Below, one piece after another: positions 43,928 to 52,748 of a stretch of DNA of 64,000 nt. How positions within the stretch are numbered: the first letter of the stretch is position 1; the number at the start of each line of letters is the position of its first letter. The translations under genes were made by a program, and so were the position numbers. Origin of the DNA: Bifidobacterium saimiriisciurei (lineage in GTDB: Bacteria > Actinomycetota > Actinomycetes > Actinomycetales > Bifidobacteriaceae); NCBI RefSeq assembly GCF_010667655.1, contig NZ_WHZU01000002.1, positions 163,556 to 227,555 on the forward strand, read 5' to 3'. The notes below the pieces were generated by a model that worked only from the letters and a program-made list of their open reading frames with translations, did not search any database and was not told the origin of the DNA.

Positions 43928-45673
43928 CTAGAGGGCGGAGGATTCGAGCAGCTCCCTGGCGTGGACGAGGGAGGTCTTCGACTCGCTGCCGGCGAGCATG
44001 CGGGCGATCTCGCGCTCACGCGCATCGTCGCGGACCTCGGTGACCGTGGTGTTCGCTCCGTCATCGCCGCCGGCCGCCTCTACGGTCTTGGAGACGACGA
44101 ACTGCGCGTTCGCCCACGACGCCACCTGCGCCAGATGGGTCACGACGATCACCTGGGCGTGCTCGGCGAGCTTCGCCAGCCGTCGGCCCAGTTCCACGGC
44201 GGTCTTGCCGCCGACGCCGGCGTCGACCTCGTCGAACACGAACGTCATGGCGAAATCGTCGCCGCCGTTCATGCCGCGTTCGGCGGCCACGAGCTCGAGC
44301 GCCAGCATCAGACGGCTGAGCTCGCCGCCCGAGGCGCTTTTGCCCATCGGCAGCTTCGGGGAGCCCGGGAACGGGGTGAACAGGAACCGGATGTCATCGC
44401 CTCCGCTGGCGTCCAACGGGCCGAAGTCACCGGCGGCGGCCGAGTCGGGCCGCCTGCGCACCTGTACGTCGATGTCCAGCGAAGCCCCGGACATCGCCAG
44501 CGACGCAAGCTCGTCCCCCACCCGGGAGGACAATTCGCCCGCAGCGGCGGCACGCGCCTCGTGAAGCGCGTCGGCCGCCGAAAGCGCGGCCTCATATGCG
44601 GACTCACGTTCCTTGCGCAGCTGGTCGACACGTTCGGGGGATGCGTCGAGGTCTTCCAGATCGTAGCCGGCCTGTTCCCGCCACGCCAGCACATCCTCCA
44701 GGGTCGGGCCCCAACGGCGGGTCAACTCGCCGAGTTCGTGTATGCGATCGTTGATGCCGTCGAGGTCCTGCGCCTCGTCATCGCCGCCGAGCATCCCGCT
44801 GAGGGTGAACACCACGTCGGAAAGCTCCGTGTTCAGCGCGTCCAGCCGCTCGGCTACCTCGGCGTATTCTCCCTGCACATGGATGGAGCGCAGCGACTGC
44901 ACGGCCTGTTCGATCAGCGAGGTCGCGCCCACGGCGTCCCCGCCGTCCACGTCCATCTGGGACGAATCCAAGGCGGCCAGTGCGCCGCCGACGCCTCGCG
45001 TGATCTCGGCGGCGTTCTCTATCCGGTCGCGCAGCGTCCTGAGTTCGGAGTCCTCGCCGACATGCGGGGCCACACGGTCGATGCGCTCTATGGATTCGCG
45101 CAGGTAGTCCGCCTTCCGCATGGCGTCGGACTCCTGTTCGGTGACGCCGCGAAGCTTGGCATCGATGTCGTTGAGCCGCTGCCATGCCGTGTGATAGGCG
45201 TCGAGCAGCGCATCATCCTGCGCGTAGCGGTCCAGAAAATCACGCTGCCGGCCCACGGACGCCATACGCAGCTGGTCGGCCTGGCCGTGGATGGTCACCA
45301 GTTCGCCGCTGATGTCGCCCAGTATGGCACGCGGCACGCTCCTGCCGTTCAGTACGGCGCGCGACCGTCCCTTCGCGGGCAATGTGCGGGTGAGGAAGAT
45401 CTCGTCGTCCTCGACGCTGCCACCGGCGTCATGCACGATATCCGCCACCGATGAGCCACCGCCGATGGCGAAGATGCCCTGTGCCCAGGCCTCGTCCTCT
45501 CCGGGCGACACCAGCCGGGAGGCCGCGGTCCCTCCGGAGATCATGCGCAGGGCGTTGAGCAGCATGGACTTTCCCGCACCGGTCTCGCCGGTTATCGCCG
45601 TCATGCCCCTGGCAGGACGCAGCACGGCGTGATGAATCGGGCCCAGCGCCCGAATCTCCAGTTCCTCAAGCAT
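43928..45673 (-). CDS. recN: DNA repair protein RecN
   Basis: A 581-residue SMC-like ATPase acting in double-strand break repair. It shows Walker [23 protein letters not shown] at the N-terminus, long helical coiled-coil arms, the ABC signature [18 protein letters not shown] and Walker [21 protein letters not shown] near residue 500. The real start is ATG 45673, 17 bp behind nadK, with GGGGAG upstream. The nadK-recN pairing is common in bacteria. Confidence 0.94.
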   Translation of the reverse strand: MLEELEIRALGPIHHAVLRPARGMTAITGETGAGKSMLLNALRMISGGTAASRLVSPGEDEAWAQGIFAIGGGSSVADIVHDAGGSVEDDEIFLTRTLPAKGRSRAVLNGRSVPRAILGDISGELVTIHGQADQLRMASVGRQRDFLDRYAQDDALLDAYHTAWQRLNDIDAKLRGVTEQESDAMRKADYLRESIERIDRVAPHVGEDSELRTLRDRIENAAEITRGVGGALAALDSSQMDVDGGDAVGATSLIEQAVQSLRSIHVQGEYAEVAERLDALNTELSDVVFTLSGMLGGDDEAQDLDGINDRIHELGELTRRWGPTLEDVLAWREQAGYDLEDLDASPERVDQLRKERESAYEAALSAADALHEARAAAAGELSSRVGDELASLAMSGASLDIDVQVRRRPDSAAAGDFGPLDASGGDDIRFLFTPFPGSPKLPMGKSASGGELSRLMLALELVAAERGMNGGDDFAMTFVFDEVDAGVGGKTAVELGRRLAKLAEHAQVIVVTHLAQVASWANAQFVVSKTVEAAGGDDGANTTVTEVRDDAREREIARMLAGSESKTSLVHARELLESSAL

Positions 45674-45690
45674 CGCTTGGCGCCACTCCC

Positions 45691-46593
45691 CTATCGCTTG
45701 CCGCCGCGGCTTTTGTTCGACTCGCGCCAGCCCACCACCGGCAGGTCGAACTTGCTGACGAGACGGCTGGTGAACGGTACGCCGAGCAGCCGGGCCAGAC
45801 GCAGCGAATTCGGGGACTGACGCACCACCAGGCGGGAGCCTCTCGGCAGCCCGCGCTGGCGGCGGCCGTCGCAGCAGATCCACCCTTCGCTGGAGGAGTC
45901 TTCGAGGATATCGATGGTGAACGCGGATTTCGCCCCGATGACCAGCGGCCTGGAGAACAGCGCATGCGCGGCCAATGGCACCAGTTGCAGTGCGTCCACG
46001 TTCGGCCAGATGATCGGCCCTCCGGCGGAGAACGCATAGGCCGTGGAACCGGTCGGGGTGGATACGATGACGCCGTCGCAGCCGAACGAGCTCATCTCCA
46101 CGTCGTCGACGCGGATGCTGAGCTCCACCATCTTGCCACGGTCGGCGCGTTCCAGCGTCACGTCGTTGAGCGCCCAGTCATGCAGTGGTTCGTCGGCGCC
46201 GGGCAGCCAGACGTCCACCCATGCGATCACACGTTCGTCGATCGAATAGTCCCTCTGGGCGATCTTGGCGATGGCGTCCCGGATCTGGAAGCTTTCGAAT
46301 TCGGCGAGGAATCCGACGTGCCCCATGTTGATGCCGACGATCGGCACATCCGTGCCCTTGACCAGTTCGGCGGCCCGCAGAATGGTCCCGTCGCCTCCCA
46401 GCACCACGACGATCTCCGTATCCGGGTCGACGGACTGCATCTCGGCCGCGGCGAACGGGGGAGCCTCGAGGTTGTCCACGATCACCACGTCAAAGCCGGC
46501 GTACTTGAGCTGTTCAACGACTTCCTTGACCTCGGTGCCGGTGGCGGCCAGCTGACTATGGGTCACCACGACCGCTTTTCTTTGACCTGGCAA
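45691..46593 (-). CDS. nadK: NAD kinase
   Basis: A 300-residue enzyme phosphorylating NAD to NADP. It has IVVVLGGDGTILRAAEL (the GGDG motif), GHVGFLAEF, and the Gly-rich VSTPTGSTAYAFSAGGPII. I place the start at TTG 46593 because a perfect AAGGAGG lies 5 bases upstream; the ATG codons further up lie on or before that ribosome-binding site. First gene of nadK-recN-thiD-HAD. Confidence 0.93.
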   Translation of the reverse strand: MPGQRKAVVVTHSQLAATGTEVKEVVEQLKYAGFDVVIVDNLEAPPFAAAEMQSVDPDTEIVVVLGGDGTILRAAELVKGTDVPIVGINMGHVGFLAEFESFQIRDAIAKIAQRDYSIDERVIAWVDVWLPGADEPLHDWALNDVTLERADRGKMVELSIRVDDVEMSSFGCDGVIVSTPTGSTAYAFSAGGPIIWPNVDALQLVPLAAHALFSRPLVIGAKSAFTIDILEDSSSEGWICCDGRRQRGLPRGSRLVVRQSPNSLRLARLLGVPFTSRLVSKFDLPVVGWRESNKSRGGKR

Positions 46594-46833
46594 TACATCC
46601 TCCTTGCGCATCCGCATACGCGATGACAATCTACGTCACATTCTTCCACATCGAACCGATATTGTCTGCCCCGTTTCCCGACCCGGCCCCACGAACCCCG
46701 ACTCCCTCTCGGGAGCGACCGACGGCGGACAGCGCGGCCGGAGGCATCGGGCTGTCCGTCGTCCGGCATATCGCACCGGGCCCCGACGGCCGGCACCCGT
46801 CTCGATTGGCCTGCCGATTCCGGAGTGTCGCGC

Positions 46834-46863
46834 TTGCATTTAATAAATTAACGTTGTTAATAT
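46834..46863 (+). promoter_or_regulatory. Promoter and operator of the ROK-fructokinase unit
   Basis: TTGCAT (46834-46839) and TAATAT (46858-46863) are 18 bp apart in an AT-rich island. ATTAAC-GTT-GTTAAT (46847-46861) is a perfect inverted repeat across spacer and -10, a good candidate for the ROK autoregulatory site. The rest of 46,594-46,833 shows no gene. Confidence 0.6.
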
Positions 46864-46965
46864 ATTCACAACAACATGAGCCGATTGCACGACGGACCAT
46901 CGACATCAGACGTCGACCCCGTCGAAACATATCGACGCCCGAGCAACGACGCCAAGGAGGACAGG

Positions 46966-48171
46966 ATGATCGCACCCGGCAGCACACACGCTTCGATGGC
47001 CGAGCTCAACCGATCCCGCATCATCCAGCTCCTGCACCGCGACGGCATCTGCTCCCGCGCGCATATAGCCCGCAGGCTCGGCCTCACCCCCGCAGCCATC
47101 ACCAAGATCACGGCGCAGCTCATCGACATGGGCGTCATCAGCGAGACCGGCAACCTCGACGGCATCAAGAAGCGCCGCTCCATCGGACTGCAGCTCAACG
47201 AATCCAAGTACCGGGTCATCGGCGTCAAATTCGCCCGCACGCTGGTGCGCATCGGCGTCTTCGACCTCGGCGGCAACATGGAGAGCGAACAGCTGCTTCC
47301 GCCCGTCAGCGGCGGCCGCATCCGCGAGACCCTCGACGACGTCAGGCGACGCATCGACGCCATCCTCGCCGCCGACGACGCCATCGTCGCCATCGGCATC
47401 GCCGTGCCCGGCCCGTATCTGCGGGATGAAGGCCGCATCGCCGTGGTCACCTCGATGATCGAATGGAAGGACGTCAACTTCATCGACGAGTTCGTCGGCG
47501 CCTTCCGGGTCCCGGCCTTCATCGAACAGGACGCCCGCGCCGGCGCGCTGGCGCAGAGCCTGTTCGGCTCGGACTCCGACCCGCGCAGCCTCGGCTACTA
47601 TCTCGTCGGCGAAGGCGTGGGCCTCGGACTCATCGACGACGGCGAGCTGGTCAACGGCAACCTCGGCGCCGCCACGGAGATCGGCCACGTCAGCATCGAC
47701 ATCCACGGCAGACCGTGTGAATGCGGCAACGTCGGATGCCTGGAGAACTACTGCTCCGCCGTGGCCCTGCACCAGGCGATCATCGACGCGGGCCTCGTCG
47801 ACGGCGCGAAGGACATGACGCACATCGACGCCTGCGCCTCCCTGTTCGAGCTCGCCCACGGCGGCGACGAGACGGCGCTGGAACTTGTACGCGACTTCGC
47901 TCGGTACATCGGCTACGGCTGCGTCACCATCATCAACGCGTACAACCCCGCGCAGATCGTACTCGGTGATATCATGGCACAAGCCGGTTCGATACTGCTC
48001 GACGAAGTGCAGACCGTGGTCGAACGGCATGCCCTGCCCGCCCTGCGGGACACCACCGCCATAACCATATCCGACCTGCCCGTGGACGCGACCCTCTCCG
48101 GAGCGGCCGCCGTGGCCGCCGCGCAGTTCCTCGAACACCCCACCGAATTTGTCGGCCAGCCAAACGACTGA
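46966..48171 (+). CDS. ROK family transcriptional regulator (fructokinase-linked)
   Basis: A 401-residue ROK repressor with an N-terminal winged HTH (LNRSRIIQLLHRDGICSRAHIARRLGLTPAAITKITAQLI) and a ROK domain with the zinc motif CECGNVGCLENYC (about residue 250). AAGGAGG lies 5 bases before ATG 46966; an in-frame ATG at 46876 lacks a ribosome-binding site. A fructokinase follows 93 bp downstream, so fructose, sucrose or a related sugar is the probable signal. A palindrome in the promoter suggests autoregulation. Confidence 0.9.
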   Translation: MIAPGSTHASMAELNRSRIIQLLHRDGICSRAHIARRLGLTPAAITKITAQLIDMGVISETGNLDGIKKRRSIGLQLNESKYRVIGVKFARTLVRIGVFDLGGNMESEQLLPPVSGGRIRETLDDVRRRIDAILAADDAIVAIGIAVPGPYLRDEGRIAVVTSMIEWKDVNFIDEFVGAFRVPAFIEQDARAGALAQSLFGSDSDPRSLGYYLVGEGVGLGLIDDGELVNGNLGAATEIGHVSIDIHGRPCECGNVGCLENYCSAVALHQAIIDAGLVDGAKDMTHIDACASLFELAHGGDETALELVRDFARYIGYGCVTIINAYNPAQIVLGDIMAQAGSILLDEVQTVVERHALPALRDTTAITISDLPVDATLSGAAAVAAAQFLEHPTEFVGQPND

Positions 48172-48264
48172 CCGACCGAACCGACAACAACCGATCACCA
48201 ACCCAACCAACCCAACAAAGAAATCTCCACAGGGCAACCCGAGGGAGAGAAGAAAGGAACCATC

Positions 48265-49176
48265 ATGGCAGACAAGAAGCCGATCGTCCTGAGCCTTGGC
48301 GAAATCCTGTGGGATATGATCCCCGAGGGCAAGCGCGCAGGCGGCGCCCCCGTCAACTTCATCTACCACGCCACCAAGAACGGCGCCGACGGCTACTCGA
48401 TCAGCGCCATCGGCGAGGACGAGCTCGGCGACGAGCTGCTGGCCGCGGTGGAGAAGACCGGCATCAAGTCCATCCTGCAGCGCAACGCCTACCCCACCGG
48501 CCGCGCCGACGTGAAGCTCGAGAACGGCATCCCCGAGTGGACCATCGTCAAGGACGTGGCCTGGGACCACATCGCGCTCACCCAGGAGCTCATCGACCTG
48601 GTGCGCAAGGCCGACGCCATCTGCTACGGCTCCCTCGCCTGCCGCATGCAGGAGTCGCATGACACCATCATGAAGCTGCTCAAGCAGTCCCGCCCCGACA
48701 CCCTGCGCTACTACGACATCAACATCCGCGGCGACCACTACTCCAAGGAACTCATCGAGGAGCAGCTCGCCGACGCCACCGTGTTCAAGCTCAACGACGA
48801 CGAACTCGTGCTGCTGCGCCCGATGTTCGGCATCACCGGCACCGACGAAGAGGCCTGCAAGTGGTTCATGGACAACTACGACCTCGATTACGTGATCCTC
48901 ACCGCCGGCGCCGACTTCAGCACCATCCTGGCCAAGGACGGCGAGGTCTCCACCCTGCCGACGCCGCGCGTGGAGGTGTCCGACACCATCGGCGCCGGCG
49001 ACTCCTTCTCCGGCGCGTTCACCATCAACATCCTGCTCGGCAAGTCGCTCAAGGAGGCCCACCGCGCCGCCGTGAACACCGCCGCGTACGTGTGCACCCA
49101 GGCCGGCGCCTGGCCGGAGTACCCGGAGGTCATGCCCGACTACATCGCCGAGTACGAGGCCAAGCAGGGCAAGTGA
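48265..49176 (+). CDS. PfkB family carbohydrate kinase (fructokinase)
   Basis: A 303-residue ribokinase-fold kinase. It has the N-terminal substrate segment LGEILWDMIPEGKRAGGAPVNFIYHATKNGAD, typical of fructokinases, and the ATP/anion-hole signature SDTIGAGDSFSGAFTINILLG (about residue 245). It should phosphorylate fructose for entry into the bifid shunt. AAGGA lies before ATG 48265. The strong codon bias suggests high expression. The upstream ROK protein is the likely regulator. Confidence 0.9.
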   Translation: MADKKPIVLSLGEILWDMIPEGKRAGGAPVNFIYHATKNGADGYSISAIGEDELGDELLAAVEKTGIKSILQRNAYPTGRADVKLENGIPEWTIVKDVAWDHIALTQELIDLVRKADAICYGSLACRMQESHDTIMKLLKQSRPDTLRYYDINIRGDHYSKELIEEQLADATVFKLNDDELVLLRPMFGITGTDEEACKWFMDNYDLDYVILTAGADFSTILAKDGEVSTLPTPRVEVSDTIGAGDSFSGAFTINILLGKSLKEAHRAAVNTAAYVCTQAGAWPEYPEVMPDYIAEYEAKQGK

Positions 49177-49253
49177 TGCCGTCGTGACGGCTTGCGGACG
49201 ATGCGCCGCAGGCCGTCGCCCACATGAAGTTTCGCTGTAGGCTTCATTCCTTG

Positions 49254-49283
49254 TTGACAGACCGGACATCCCGAAGCTATATT
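49254..49283 (+). promoter_or_regulatory. tmRNA promoter
   Basis: A consensus -35 TTGACA (49254-49259) and TATATT (49278-49283) lie 18 bp apart, about 70 bp before the mature tmRNA. An inverted repeat surrounds the -10 (see 49261-49298). Confidence 0.8.
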
Positions 49284-49298
49284 GAGATGTCCGGTTTT
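49261..49298 (+). terminator. Inverted repeat with T-run behind the fructokinase gene
   Basis: ACCGGACATC (49261-49270) pairs with GATGTCCGGT (49286-49295), followed by TTTT. It can end fructokinase transcription, but it also encloses the tmRNA -10 box. Confidence 0.55.
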
Positions 49299-49355
49299 AT
49301 TGTGCCGGAATGGCCGAGATCGGGAAAACGGATTTCGGCTTTGACAATTCAATAT

Positions 49356-49751
49356 GGGGTCGATCGGTTTCGACGGTGACCTGTTCGTCGCAGGGAAGCG
49401 TGCCGAGAACGCGGGGGTCCGCTCGTTAATGTCCTCCCGTAAAAGAATAAGTGCTAAATCTAACCGCACTGAGTTCGCTCTCGCTGCCTGAGCTTCGCGC
49501 CAGATTTAATCCAGCGAGCAGCCGCTCCGTTCACTCTCCCATGTCTTCGGGGAGATGCTGAGCGTCGTTAGAAGACTTGCCTGAAGCGTTGCGTCACAGG
49601 ACGCTTCGGGGACTTTTGCTGTGAATATGCCCGCCGCCAGTTGTCTGCGACATCGGCGGGGGCAGACATATAGCCACCAGGCCAGCAGACTACGCACGTA
49701 GAAGACTGAGGGTACGGTTACCGGACGCGGGTTCAATTCCCGCCGGCTCCA
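49356..49751 (+). ncRNA. ssrA: tmRNA (SsrA)
   Basis: About 396 nt. The tRNA-like ends are GGGGTCG (49356-49362) and CGGCTCC plus discriminator A (49744-49751), with the T arm GGTTCAATTCC. The start GGGGTCGATCGGTTTCGACG is the usual tmRNA 5' region. The open reading frame at 49453-49491 encodes the tag AKSNRTEFALAA followed by TGA. tmRNA rescues stalled ribosomes and tags the unfinished protein for proteolysis. CCA is not encoded. The prophage integrase lies directly downstream, so the 3' end is the likely attachment site. Confidence 0.95.
49453..49491 (+). other. tmRNA proteolysis tag reading frame
   Basis: Twelve codons, GCT to GCC, then TGA; the peptide is AKSNRTEFALAA with the usual C-terminal ALAA. 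Confidence 0.92.
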
Positions 49752-49753
49752 CA
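49726..49753. other. Probable prophage attachment site (one att half) at the ssrA 3' end
   Basis: The T arm and 3' acceptor of ssrA lie next to a plus-strand tyrosine integrase and a prophage. tmRNA 3' ends are known integration targets. The exact core cannot be fixed because the other att site is outside the window. Confidence 0.5.
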
Positions 49754-49760
49754 AGGCACT

Positions 49761-49792
49761 AGCCGCCTAAGCATCGCTTAGGCGGCTTTTTT
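49761..49792 (+). terminator. Terminator behind ssrA
   Basis: 12-bp stem AGCCGCCTAAGC/GCTTAGGCGGCT with a 3-nt loop, followed by six T. Confidence 0.92.
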
Positions 49793-49842
49793 GTTGGCAT
49801 TCCAACGGTTTCACAAGGTTTTAGAGAGGTGTGCTTTAATGG

Positions 49843-49903
49843 GTTTACGGCCGTTTAAGGCGGTTAAAACACGTCGCTAATACGTCGTCTAATACGTCGT
49901 TCT
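49843..49903. repeat. Two short tandem-repeat arrays between ssrA and int
   Basis: GTTTACGGCC, GTTTAAGGCG and GTTAAAAC repeat with a 10-bp period (49843-49870). ACGTCGCTAAT, ACGTCGTCTAAT and ACGTCGTTCT repeat at 11-12 bp (49871-49903). They may be arm-type integrase or excisionase sites. Confidence 0.6.
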
Positions 49904-49917
49904 GATCGGAGGCAACG

Positions 49918-51228
49918 ATGCCCAGGAAGAAGACCAACCGCAGGTTCGGCACCCTCGAATACCGTCCCAACAAGAAGCACCCCACGCGCGTGGTCGCCTC
50001 CTATCCTACTCCGGAGGACGCGTTCGACAGATGGCCGGGCCTGCCTGCCCGCCAATCCAAGAGCTTCCCCATCGAGCAGGAGGACGACGCCGTCGCATGG
50101 CTCGGCGCCGCACGCAAACGCATCGACGCCGGCGTATGGGAACCGCCCGAGGCATCCGAACGCAAGGAGAAGGCGAAGCGGATCACATTCGACCAGTACT
50201 TCCCCACGTGGCTCGACCAGCGCCGGTACAAGGGCCGGCCGTTGAAGGCTGGCACCAGATACCGGCTCGCCAAGGACTACGAGAACCACATCAGCCCGGT
50301 CCTCGGCGCCACTCCCCTCATCCGGATGACGCAGAGCATGGCCGAACGGTTCCGCGACGGACTGCCCGACCAGCCGTCCATGCGCGCCAACGTGATGAAA
50401 CTATTGCGCGCTATGCTGCGCACCGCCAGCCAGTCCGGCGTCGACGGCGAGGAGCCGCTCATCCCCAAATACCCGTTGGGGGCCGGCGAGCCACGCCCCA
50501 GACGCGAGCACGTGGTCACGCCATGCACCCCCGAGGAGATGAAGGCCATCCACGACGCCATGCCGATGCCCTATGCGCTGGCCGTGTACATCGGCTGCTG
50601 CATCGAGATGCGCATCGGCGAGGTGTGCGCACTGCAGCGACGCGACATCAACCATCACACGGGGATGCTGCACATCGGACGGACGCGCGTCACCATGGAC
50701 TCGCAGCGGCTGACCGACCGGCCCAAGACCGACGGCAGTGACCGCGAGGAGCCCATCCCCGCACAGCTCATGCCCCTCATCGACCGGCACCTTGAAACAT
50801 ACGTGGGCGAGGATCCGGAATCATGGCTGTTCCCCTCCGTCCGCGACCACGACAAGCCGTTGCACCCGAACTCGCTGCGCAGCTGGTATTCCACGGCGCG
50901 AAAAAAGGCCAAACGCCCCGACCTGCGGTTTCACGACCTGCGGCACACGGGTCTGACGTGGCTGGCCGAGGAGGGCGCCACCACGCGCGAGCTCATGGAC
51001 GCCGGCGGGCACACGTCGCCGCAGATAGCCATGGTCTACCAGCATTCCGTCGACGGGCGACGCAGGATGCTCGCAGACCGCGTGGGCGAGCGCATCATCA
51101 TCGATGACGACCCCGACATGCTGCGCCGCCGCATCATCGACCTCGACAAGCAGCTCAAGGTCATTAAGGGGCAGCGAGACGAACTGAAACGACGATTACA
51201 GACACTGGAGGAGAAGGGCGACGAGTAG
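49918..51228 (+). CDS. int: Prophage integrase (tyrosine recombinase)
   Basis: A 436-residue phage integrase that would insert the prophage at ssrA. The N-terminal AP2-like arm-binding part is followed by a SAM-like core-binding domain (ITFDQYFPTWLDQRRYKGRPLKAGTRYRLAKDYENHI) and a catalytic domain with Arg in CIEMRIGEVCALQ, HDLRHTGLTWLA, GGHTS and the Tyr in MVYQHS. The last 40 residues form a coiled coil (LDKQLKVIKGQRDELKRRLQTLEE). GGAGG precedes ATG 49918. A strong terminator follows. Confidence 0.93.
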   Translation: MPRKKTNRRFGTLEYRPNKKHPTRVVASYPTPEDAFDRWPGLPARQSKSFPIEQEDDAVAWLGAARKRIDAGVWEPPEASERKEKAKRITFDQYFPTWLDQRRYKGRPLKAGTRYRLAKDYENHISPVLGATPLIRMTQSMAERFRDGLPDQPSMRANVMKLLRAMLRTASQSGVDGEEPLIPKYPLGAGEPRPRREHVVTPCTPEEMKAIHDAMPMPYALAVYIGCCIEMRIGEVCALQRRDINHHTGMLHIGRTRVTMDSQRLTDRPKTDGSDREEPIPAQLMPLIDRHLETYVGEDPESWLFPSVRDHDKPLHPNSLRSWYSTARKKAKRPDLRFHDLRHTGLTWLAEEGATTRELMDAGGHTSPQIAMVYQHSVDGRRRMLADRVGERIIIDDDPDMLRRRIIDLDKQLKVIKGQRDELKRRLQTLEEKGDE

Positions 51229-51238
51229 AACGCGAAAA

Positions 51239-51295
51239 CGCCCCGTCCGGCAGCAGACTTTTTCGTCTGCACGCCGGGCGGGGCGGATGATTTTT
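51239..51295 (+). terminator. Terminator of the integrase gene
   Basis: A three-part stem (CGCCCCG, CCGGC, CAGAC with their complements, 51239-51285) is followed within 5 bp by five T. Confidence 0.85.
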
Positions 51296-51315
51296 CGAGA
51301 TGGTGTGTCACATGG

Positions 51316-51597
51316 TCAGGCTGTTTTGGCCAGCAGGCCGTGCAGGCTGAGGCCGTCGTCGACCTCGGGGATGCCGGCGATGCTGGTGAGCAGGGAGACG
51401 ATGGCGGCCAGTGCGGCGACCGAGCCGATGTTGGCCCAGTCGACCTGCAGGAGCCCGACCGCGCCGGTGCCGATGACGCCGAGCGCGGCCTGCGCGGCGG
51501 TCTTGACGGCGCGGACGCCGGCCCGCCGAAGCCAGTCGACGGGGCCGGCCGCCTGCTCGGGAGTGGTGGATTCGTCGGTGGAATCGATATCGTTCAT
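51316..51597 (-). CDS. Phage holin, r1t-type
   Basis: A 93-residue small membrane protein. After a polar N-terminus (Asp, Ser, Thr, Glu) come two hydrophobic stretches: VKTAAQAALGVIGTGAVGLLQVDW and NIGSVAALAAIVSLLTSIAGI. This pattern matches the r1t holin family, which releases endolysin at lysis. ATG 51597 has GGAGCGG upstream. It lies 10 bp behind the endolysin gene and ends the phage late transcript on this strand. Confidence 0.82.
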   Translation of the reverse strand: MNDIDSTDESTTPEQAAGPVDWLRRAGVRAVKTAAQAALGVIGTGAVGLLQVDWANIGSVAALAAIVSLLTSIAGIPEVDDGLSLHGLLAKTA

Positions 51598-51607
51598 TTG
51601 CCGCTCC

Positions 51608-52411
51608 TTAGAATCGGCCTTTGTTGAGTGCTTCCTGCATGCGTTTGACCGTCCACGAGGAGGCTCCGAGGAAATGGTCCACGGACGAGCCGTAGTGACG
51701 CTGCAGCGCATCGATGGTGTTACGGCCGATGATGCCGTCGGCCTTGACGCCGAGCTTCTGCTGCATACGGCGGATGACGGGGCTGCCGTCGCCGGTGGCG
51801 TCGTACTGCCAGCCGGACCCGAACGCCGCCTGCCGGTTGGGCCACCACTGGTGCCAGATCTCCCCGTCGACGGGAGTGCCCAGAACCTTCTGCAGCCTAG
51901 CGGTGGTGGCACGGCCCCAGACGCCGTCCACGGCGAGCGCGCCGGACGTGGAGGGAGTCCCGTATGCGGGTCGGAGGATCGCGGCGACGACTCCCCATGC
52001 ACGGGTGCGTCGGGCGACTCGGCCGTTGTTGGTGTTGCCCTCGATGGTCTGCAGGTAGGAGCCGCGGTTGACTTCGACGAAGCCGATGTGGTCGACCACG
52101 CCGCCGTCCCAGTTGAAGATCACGAGGTCTCCGGGGCGTGCGGAACGGATGTTGACGGCGCGGCCGGCGTTGCGTCCCGAAGCGAGGATGTAGGGCACGT
52201 ATGCGGCCGGCATGCCGGGGAACGACTGGCCCGCCTGCGCGAGCACCCACGACGCGAACATGGCGCAGAACGGGACGCCGTTCGCACCGTAGTAGCTGCC
52301 GTGGGACTGGGCGTACCAGCGCCCGTACTTCGTGCCCTGCTGCGGGTCGGTCCAACGCGAGTAGCCGATCTGGCCGGCCGCGATCCTGAGCACATCACTT
52401 GCCGTCGCCAT
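51608..52411 (-). CDS. Phage endolysin (CHAP amidase/peptidase with peptidoglycan-binding repeats)
   Basis: A 267-residue lysin. The N-terminal CHAP domain has the catalytic Cys in VPFCAMFASWVLAQAG (about residue 49) and His in GGVVDHIGFVEV (about residue 108). Two C-terminal peptidoglycan-binding modules follow: GALAVDGVWGRATTARLQKVLGTPVDG and KLGVKADGIIGRNTIDALQRHYG. No signal peptide is present, so the holin is needed for release. ATG 52411 overlaps a small upstream gene by 17 bp. Confidence 0.92.
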   Translation of the reverse strand: MATASDVLRIAAGQIGYSRWTDPQQGTKYGRWYAQSHGSYYGANGVPFCAMFASWVLAQAGQSFPGMPAAYVPYILASGRNAGRAVNIRSARPGDLVIFNWDGGVVDHIGFVEVNRGSYLQTIEGNTNNGRVARRTRAWGVVAAILRPAYGTPSTSGALAVDGVWGRATTARLQKVLGTPVDGEIWHQWWPNRQAAFGSGWQYDATGDGSPVIRRMQQKLGVKADGIIGRNTIDALQRHYGSSVDHFLGASSWTVKRMQEALNKGRF

Positions 52412-52505
52412 AATGCACCTCCTCGGTCTTGGCCACGTCCTTGACCGCGTCCGCCTGGCTGGATGCGGACGCCAGTTCCTCCTGTTTCTCTGCTGTTTCG
52501 GCCAT
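52395..52505 (-). CDS. Small phage protein (36 aa) upstream of the endolysin
   Basis: A very short polar protein beginning MAETAEKQEELASASSQADA. An excellent ribosome-binding site, AAGGAGG, precedes ATG 52505, and its end overlaps the endolysin start, so it may act as a translational coupler or a leader peptide. No domain is recognised. Confidence 0.6.
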   Translation of the reverse strand: MAETAEKQEELASASSQADAVKDVAKTEEVHYGDGK

Positions 52506-52571
52506 CTGGCCCTCCTTCTGTTTTTGTGGATTGTTGGTCGGCCCGTCGGATGGCGGGCACGTTTTCCCGAG

Positions 52572-52748
52572 TCAGGACATCGCCGTCGCGGCCAGCAGTA
52601 CGAGCAGCCGCCATGCGATGGCGCCGACGAAGACCGTGACGGCGTACAATGCCGCGGCGCACAATGCGCCCGCCACGACGATCACGGAGAGAATGGCGAG
52701 AAACATCCGGAATGGATGGCTCCCCTGTGGGTCCTGCGGGTCATGCAT
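52572..52748 (-). CDS. Small phage membrane protein (58 aa)
   Basis: A 58-residue protein with a short polar N-terminus (MHDPQDPQGSHPFRM) and a hydrophobic region from residue 15 to 55 (FLAILSVIVVAGALCAAALYAVTVFVG...LLVLLAATAM), enough for two membrane passes. GGAGG precedes ATG 52748, which overlaps the upstream gene by 8 bp. Its place in the lysis module suggests a second holin or holin-like protein. Confidence 0.65.
   Translation of the reverse strand: MHDPQDPQGSHPFRMFLAILSVIVVAGALCAAALYAVTVFVGAIAWRLLVLLAATAMS

Noticed and set aside
46906..49269. A 787-codon minus-strand open frame across the ROK and fructokinase genes
   Set aside because: It covers two well-supported plus-strand genes and their intergenic region and has low-complexity composition.
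49341..49346. A second TTGACA directly before the tmRNA 5' end
   Set aside because: It lies only 10 bp before the mature end and has no -10 at the right distance; the promoter at 49254-49283 fits better.
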